Assembly (NCBI GenBank): GCA_021767305.1
Contig: JAASTL010000001.1
Coordinates: 1 to 18,967 of the forward strand
Length of the DNA stretch: 18,967 nucleotides
From: Piscirickettsiaceae bacterium
GTDB lineage: Bacteria; Pseudomonadota; Gammaproteobacteria; Thiomicrospirales; Thiomicrospiraceae
Direction of reading: 5' to 3'
Of this stretch, positions 17,724 to 18,967 are shown piece after piece. The position numbers and the translations under genes are program-made. The notes under the pieces were generated by a model that had not been told where the DNA came from, did no database searches, and was given only the letters and a program-made list of their open reading frames with translations. Position 1 is the first letter of the stretch, and every line of letters starts with the position of its first letter.

Positions 17724-18341
17724 TTACTTCTTACCACGCGCTAACAAGTAGATTTCCTTACTACGTGGTCGCGATGCTTTTGGCTTGCGGGTAATGACTT
17801 TTTGATACTTTCCTCTCAGAGTTTGTATGAGTTCGTTGTAACCTTCACCCTGAAAAACCTTCATTAATAAATCACCATTTCTCTTTAAAACCTGATCTGC
17901 CAAATCGACACATAATTCAACCAGATACATGGAACGAGGAATATCCACTGACTTATTACCACTCATATTCGGTGCCATGTCAGACATCACCACATCTACA
18001 TCACGACCGGCCAGTGACTCTAGTAATTTGTTATAGACGTCATCTTCGCGAAAATCACCTTGAATAAAAGTTACCCCGGCAAACGGTTCTACCGGCAAAA
18101 TATCTAAAGCAAAAACTTCTCCTTGATCGCCGACTTTATGAACCGTCCATTGTGACCACCCCCCCGGTGCAGCACCTAAATCGACCACACACATGCCTTT
18201 TTTAAACAATTGATCTTTATCATCAATCTCTTGCAATTTATAAACAGCACGTGAGCGCCAACCTTCTTTTTTGGCTAATTCAACGTAATAATCATCAAAA
18301 TGCTCTTTTAACCAGGAGTCACTGGATTTACTTCTCGCCAT
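17724..18341 (-). CDS. rlmE: 23S rRNA (uridine-2552-2'-O)-methyltransferase RlmE
   Basis: RrmJ/FtsJ methyltransferase. It uses S-adenosylmethionine to methylate the ribose of U2552 in the 23S rRNA A-loop, a late step in 50S assembly. The protein has 205 residues. The SAM-binding motif I is VVDLGAAPGGWSQW (52-65). The catalytic K-D-K-E tetrad is complete: Lys35 (SRAVYKL), Asp121 (VMSDMAPN), Lys161 (LLMKVFQG) and Glu196 (SKEIYLLARG). The N-terminal region SSDSWLKEHFDDYYVELAKK is typical of the family. It is upstream of ftsH, the usual pairing, and divergent from yhbY. The Shine-Dalgarno before ATG 18341 is weak. Confidence 0.97.
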   Translation of the reverse strand: MARSKSSDSWLKEHFDDYYVELAKKEGWRSRAVYKLQEIDDKDQLFKKGMCVVDLGAAPGGWSQWTVHKVGDQGEVFALDILPVEPFAGVTFIQGDFREDDVYNKLLESLAGRDVDVVMSDMAPNMSGNKSVDIPRSMYLVELCVDLADQVLKRNGDLLMKVFQGEGYNELIQTLRGKYQKVITRKPKASRPRSKEIYLLARGKK

Positions 18342-18398
18342 AATCGGTTTTCTACTACAATACGTTCTTATTAATTATGAATGAATTTGGATTTTTCA

Positions 18399-18716
18399 AT
18401 GAGCAAATCAAACAAAAAACTGGCCTCTCTGAGCAACCCACAGAAAAAGTTTCTAAAAGGGATTGCGCATAATCTTAACCCAATGATTATTATCGGGAGC
18501 AATGGCGTCACGGATTCTTTGATGGCGGAGTTGGAAACCACCCTTGAACATCACGAACTTTTGAAAATCAAAATCGCCATTGGTGAGCGTGATGATCGTA
18601 AGAAAATTGTCGATTACATTATTGAAAATACCGGTGCGCTGCTAGTTCAAACCATTGGTAAAACCTGTGTTATCTTCCGCCAGCGTGAAAAAGATAGTGA
18701 GTTTTCGCTTAACTAA
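18399..18716 (+). CDS. yhbY: YhbY-type CRM-domain RNA-binding protein
   Basis: Small RNA-binding protein of the CRM (chloroplast RNA splicing and ribosome maturation) family. In E. coli it associates with pre-50S particles. The protein has 105 residues from ATG 18399. The domain starts LSNPQKKFLKGIAHNLNP (11-28) and contains the GxxG loop GSNG (33-36). It continues with ALEHHELLK-like sequence (TLEHHELLKIKIA, 48-60) and IGKTCVIFRQ (86-95). GGA seven bases upstream supports this start; the in-frame ATG at 18381 would add six residues and has no ribosome-binding site. It is divergent from rlmE, and only 57 bp separate the two starts, so both promoters must lie within or near this short gap. The arrangement matches E. 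coli. Confidence 0.95.
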   Translation: MSKSNKKLASLSNPQKKFLKGIAHNLNPMIIIGSNGVTDSLMAELETTLEHHELLKIKIAIGERDDRKKIVDYIIENTGALLVQTIGKTCVIFRQREKDSEFSLN

Positions 18717-18738
18717 TCAATTCGCTTAAGTAGCATTC

Positions 18739-18754
18739 TTTACCGGCCGGTAAA
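18739..18754. repeat. Perfect 16-bp palindrome TTTACCGGCCGGTAAA
   Basis: Lies 22 bp after the yhbY stop and 11 bp before the terminator stem. It is the most extended copy of the CCGGCCGG octamer in this window. As it has no loop and no T-run of its own, it looks more like a two-fold-symmetric protein-binding site than a terminator. Confidence 0.65.
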
Positions 18755-18765
18755 TTTTCAACACA

Positions 18766-18803
18766 AAAAAGCCTTGTTATTACACAAGGCTTTTTCTTTT
18801 TTT
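18766..18803. terminator. Bidirectional intrinsic terminator between yhbY and the convergent PLP enzyme gene
   Basis: AAAAAGCCTTGT (18766-18777) pairs with ACAAGGCTTTTT (18784-18795) across a six-base loop, a 12-bp perfect stem. The plus strand continues TTTTTCTTTTTTT. The minus strand reads TTTTTTG after the stem. It serves yhbY on the plus strand and the gene ending at 18816 on the minus strand. Confidence 0.88.
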
Positions 18804-18815
18804 GGCTCACAACCA

Positions 18816-18967
18816 TTAAATCAAATCCAACCCTCGAGCCAAATCTTTTTTAATATCACCACCCGACTCCAAACCAACCGAAATACGAATTAAATTATCG
18901 GTAATGCCTGCTGCAAGTCGATCCTCATATGGCACTCGACTATGAGTCGTACTTGCTGAATGCGTAA
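18816..18967 (-). CDS. C-terminal end of a Cys/Met-metabolism PLP-dependent enzyme (trans-sulfuration family)
   Basis: Only the last 49 residues are in the window, and the gene continues beyond base 18967. The segment [19 protein letters not shown] followed by [12 protein letters not shown] and [15 protein letters not shown] is the typical C-terminus of the family that includes cystathionine gamma-synthase, cystathionine beta-lyase and O-acyl-homoserine sulfhydrylases. The TTHSR and IRISVGLE sequences, with Arg binding the substrate carboxylate, are family hallmarks. The wording is closest in my memory to O-succinylhomoserine sulfhydrylase (MetZ), but 49 residues cannot decide among the subfamilies. 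The gene is convergent with yhbY and shares its bidirectional terminator. Confidence 0.85.
   Translation of the reverse strand, partial: THSASTTHSRVPYEDRLAAGITDNLIRISVGLESGGDIKKDLARGLDLI

Noticed and set aside
1..18967. Mobile element, prophage, CRISPR array, toxin-antitoxin or defence genes
   Set aside because: Every gene of normal size is a recognised housekeeping gene; no direct-repeat array, transposase, integrase or insertion next to the tRNA-Leu 3' end was seen.

Overview
The window is an ordinary bacterial chromosome segment, moderately AT-rich. It reads as a gammaproteobacterium: the order yhbY / rlmE-ftsH-folP-glmM-(tpiA)-secG-tRNA-Leu(GAG) is the classical gammaproteobacterial one, and tpiA-secG-tRNA-Leu leading directly into nuoA recalls Legionella- or Xanthomonas-type layouts rather than E. 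coli, where metY-rimP-nusA follows. The complex I subunits are of the betaproteobacterial/mitochondrial type: separate NuoC and NuoD, and a short NuoG without the extra N7 cluster. A sulfur-oxidising lineage such as Thiomicrospira/Hydrogenovibrio would fit the base composition and protein flavour, but that assignment is inference only.

Bases 1-11932 hold 13 of the 14 subunits of the proton-pumping NADH:quinone oxidoreductase (complex I). All lie on the minus strand in the order nuoA-B-C-D-E-F-G-H-I-J-K-L-M. nuoM is cut by the window start, and nuoN would lie beyond it. Spacing is tight, with ATGA or TAATG overlaps at D/E, J/K and G/H. The one real gap is 112 bp between nuoF and nuoG, which contains a terminator-like hairpin. 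The peripheral arm (B, C, D, E, F, G, I) carries the FMN, NADH and Fe-S motifs. The membrane arm (A, H, J, K, L, M) carries the conserved charged residues of the proton channels.

Bases 11998-15511 hold tRNA-Leu(GAG), secG, tpiA, glmM and folP, all on the minus strand, running towards nuoA. A hairpin with a T-rich tail sits between the tRNA and nuoA, so nuo is either partly insulated from the upstream genes or reached by read-through. Bases 15516-18341 hold ftsH and rlmE on the minus strand. A strong hairpin terminator follows ftsH and ends just ahead of the folP ribosome-binding site.

Bases 18381-18967 hold yhbY on the plus strand, transcribed divergently from rlmE. A bidirectional terminator separates it from the convergent 3' end of a PLP-dependent sulfur amino acid enzyme. 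There is no gene-free stretch over 300 bp, and I saw no mobile element, CRISPR array, phage gene or unknown gene cassette.

The least explained signal is the GC-rich palindromic octamer CCGGCCGG, which occurs five times in 19 kb. Two copies are intergenic, and one of these is extended to a perfect 16-bp palindrome. I found no convincing new multi-gene system; the other findings concern regulation and subunit architecture.
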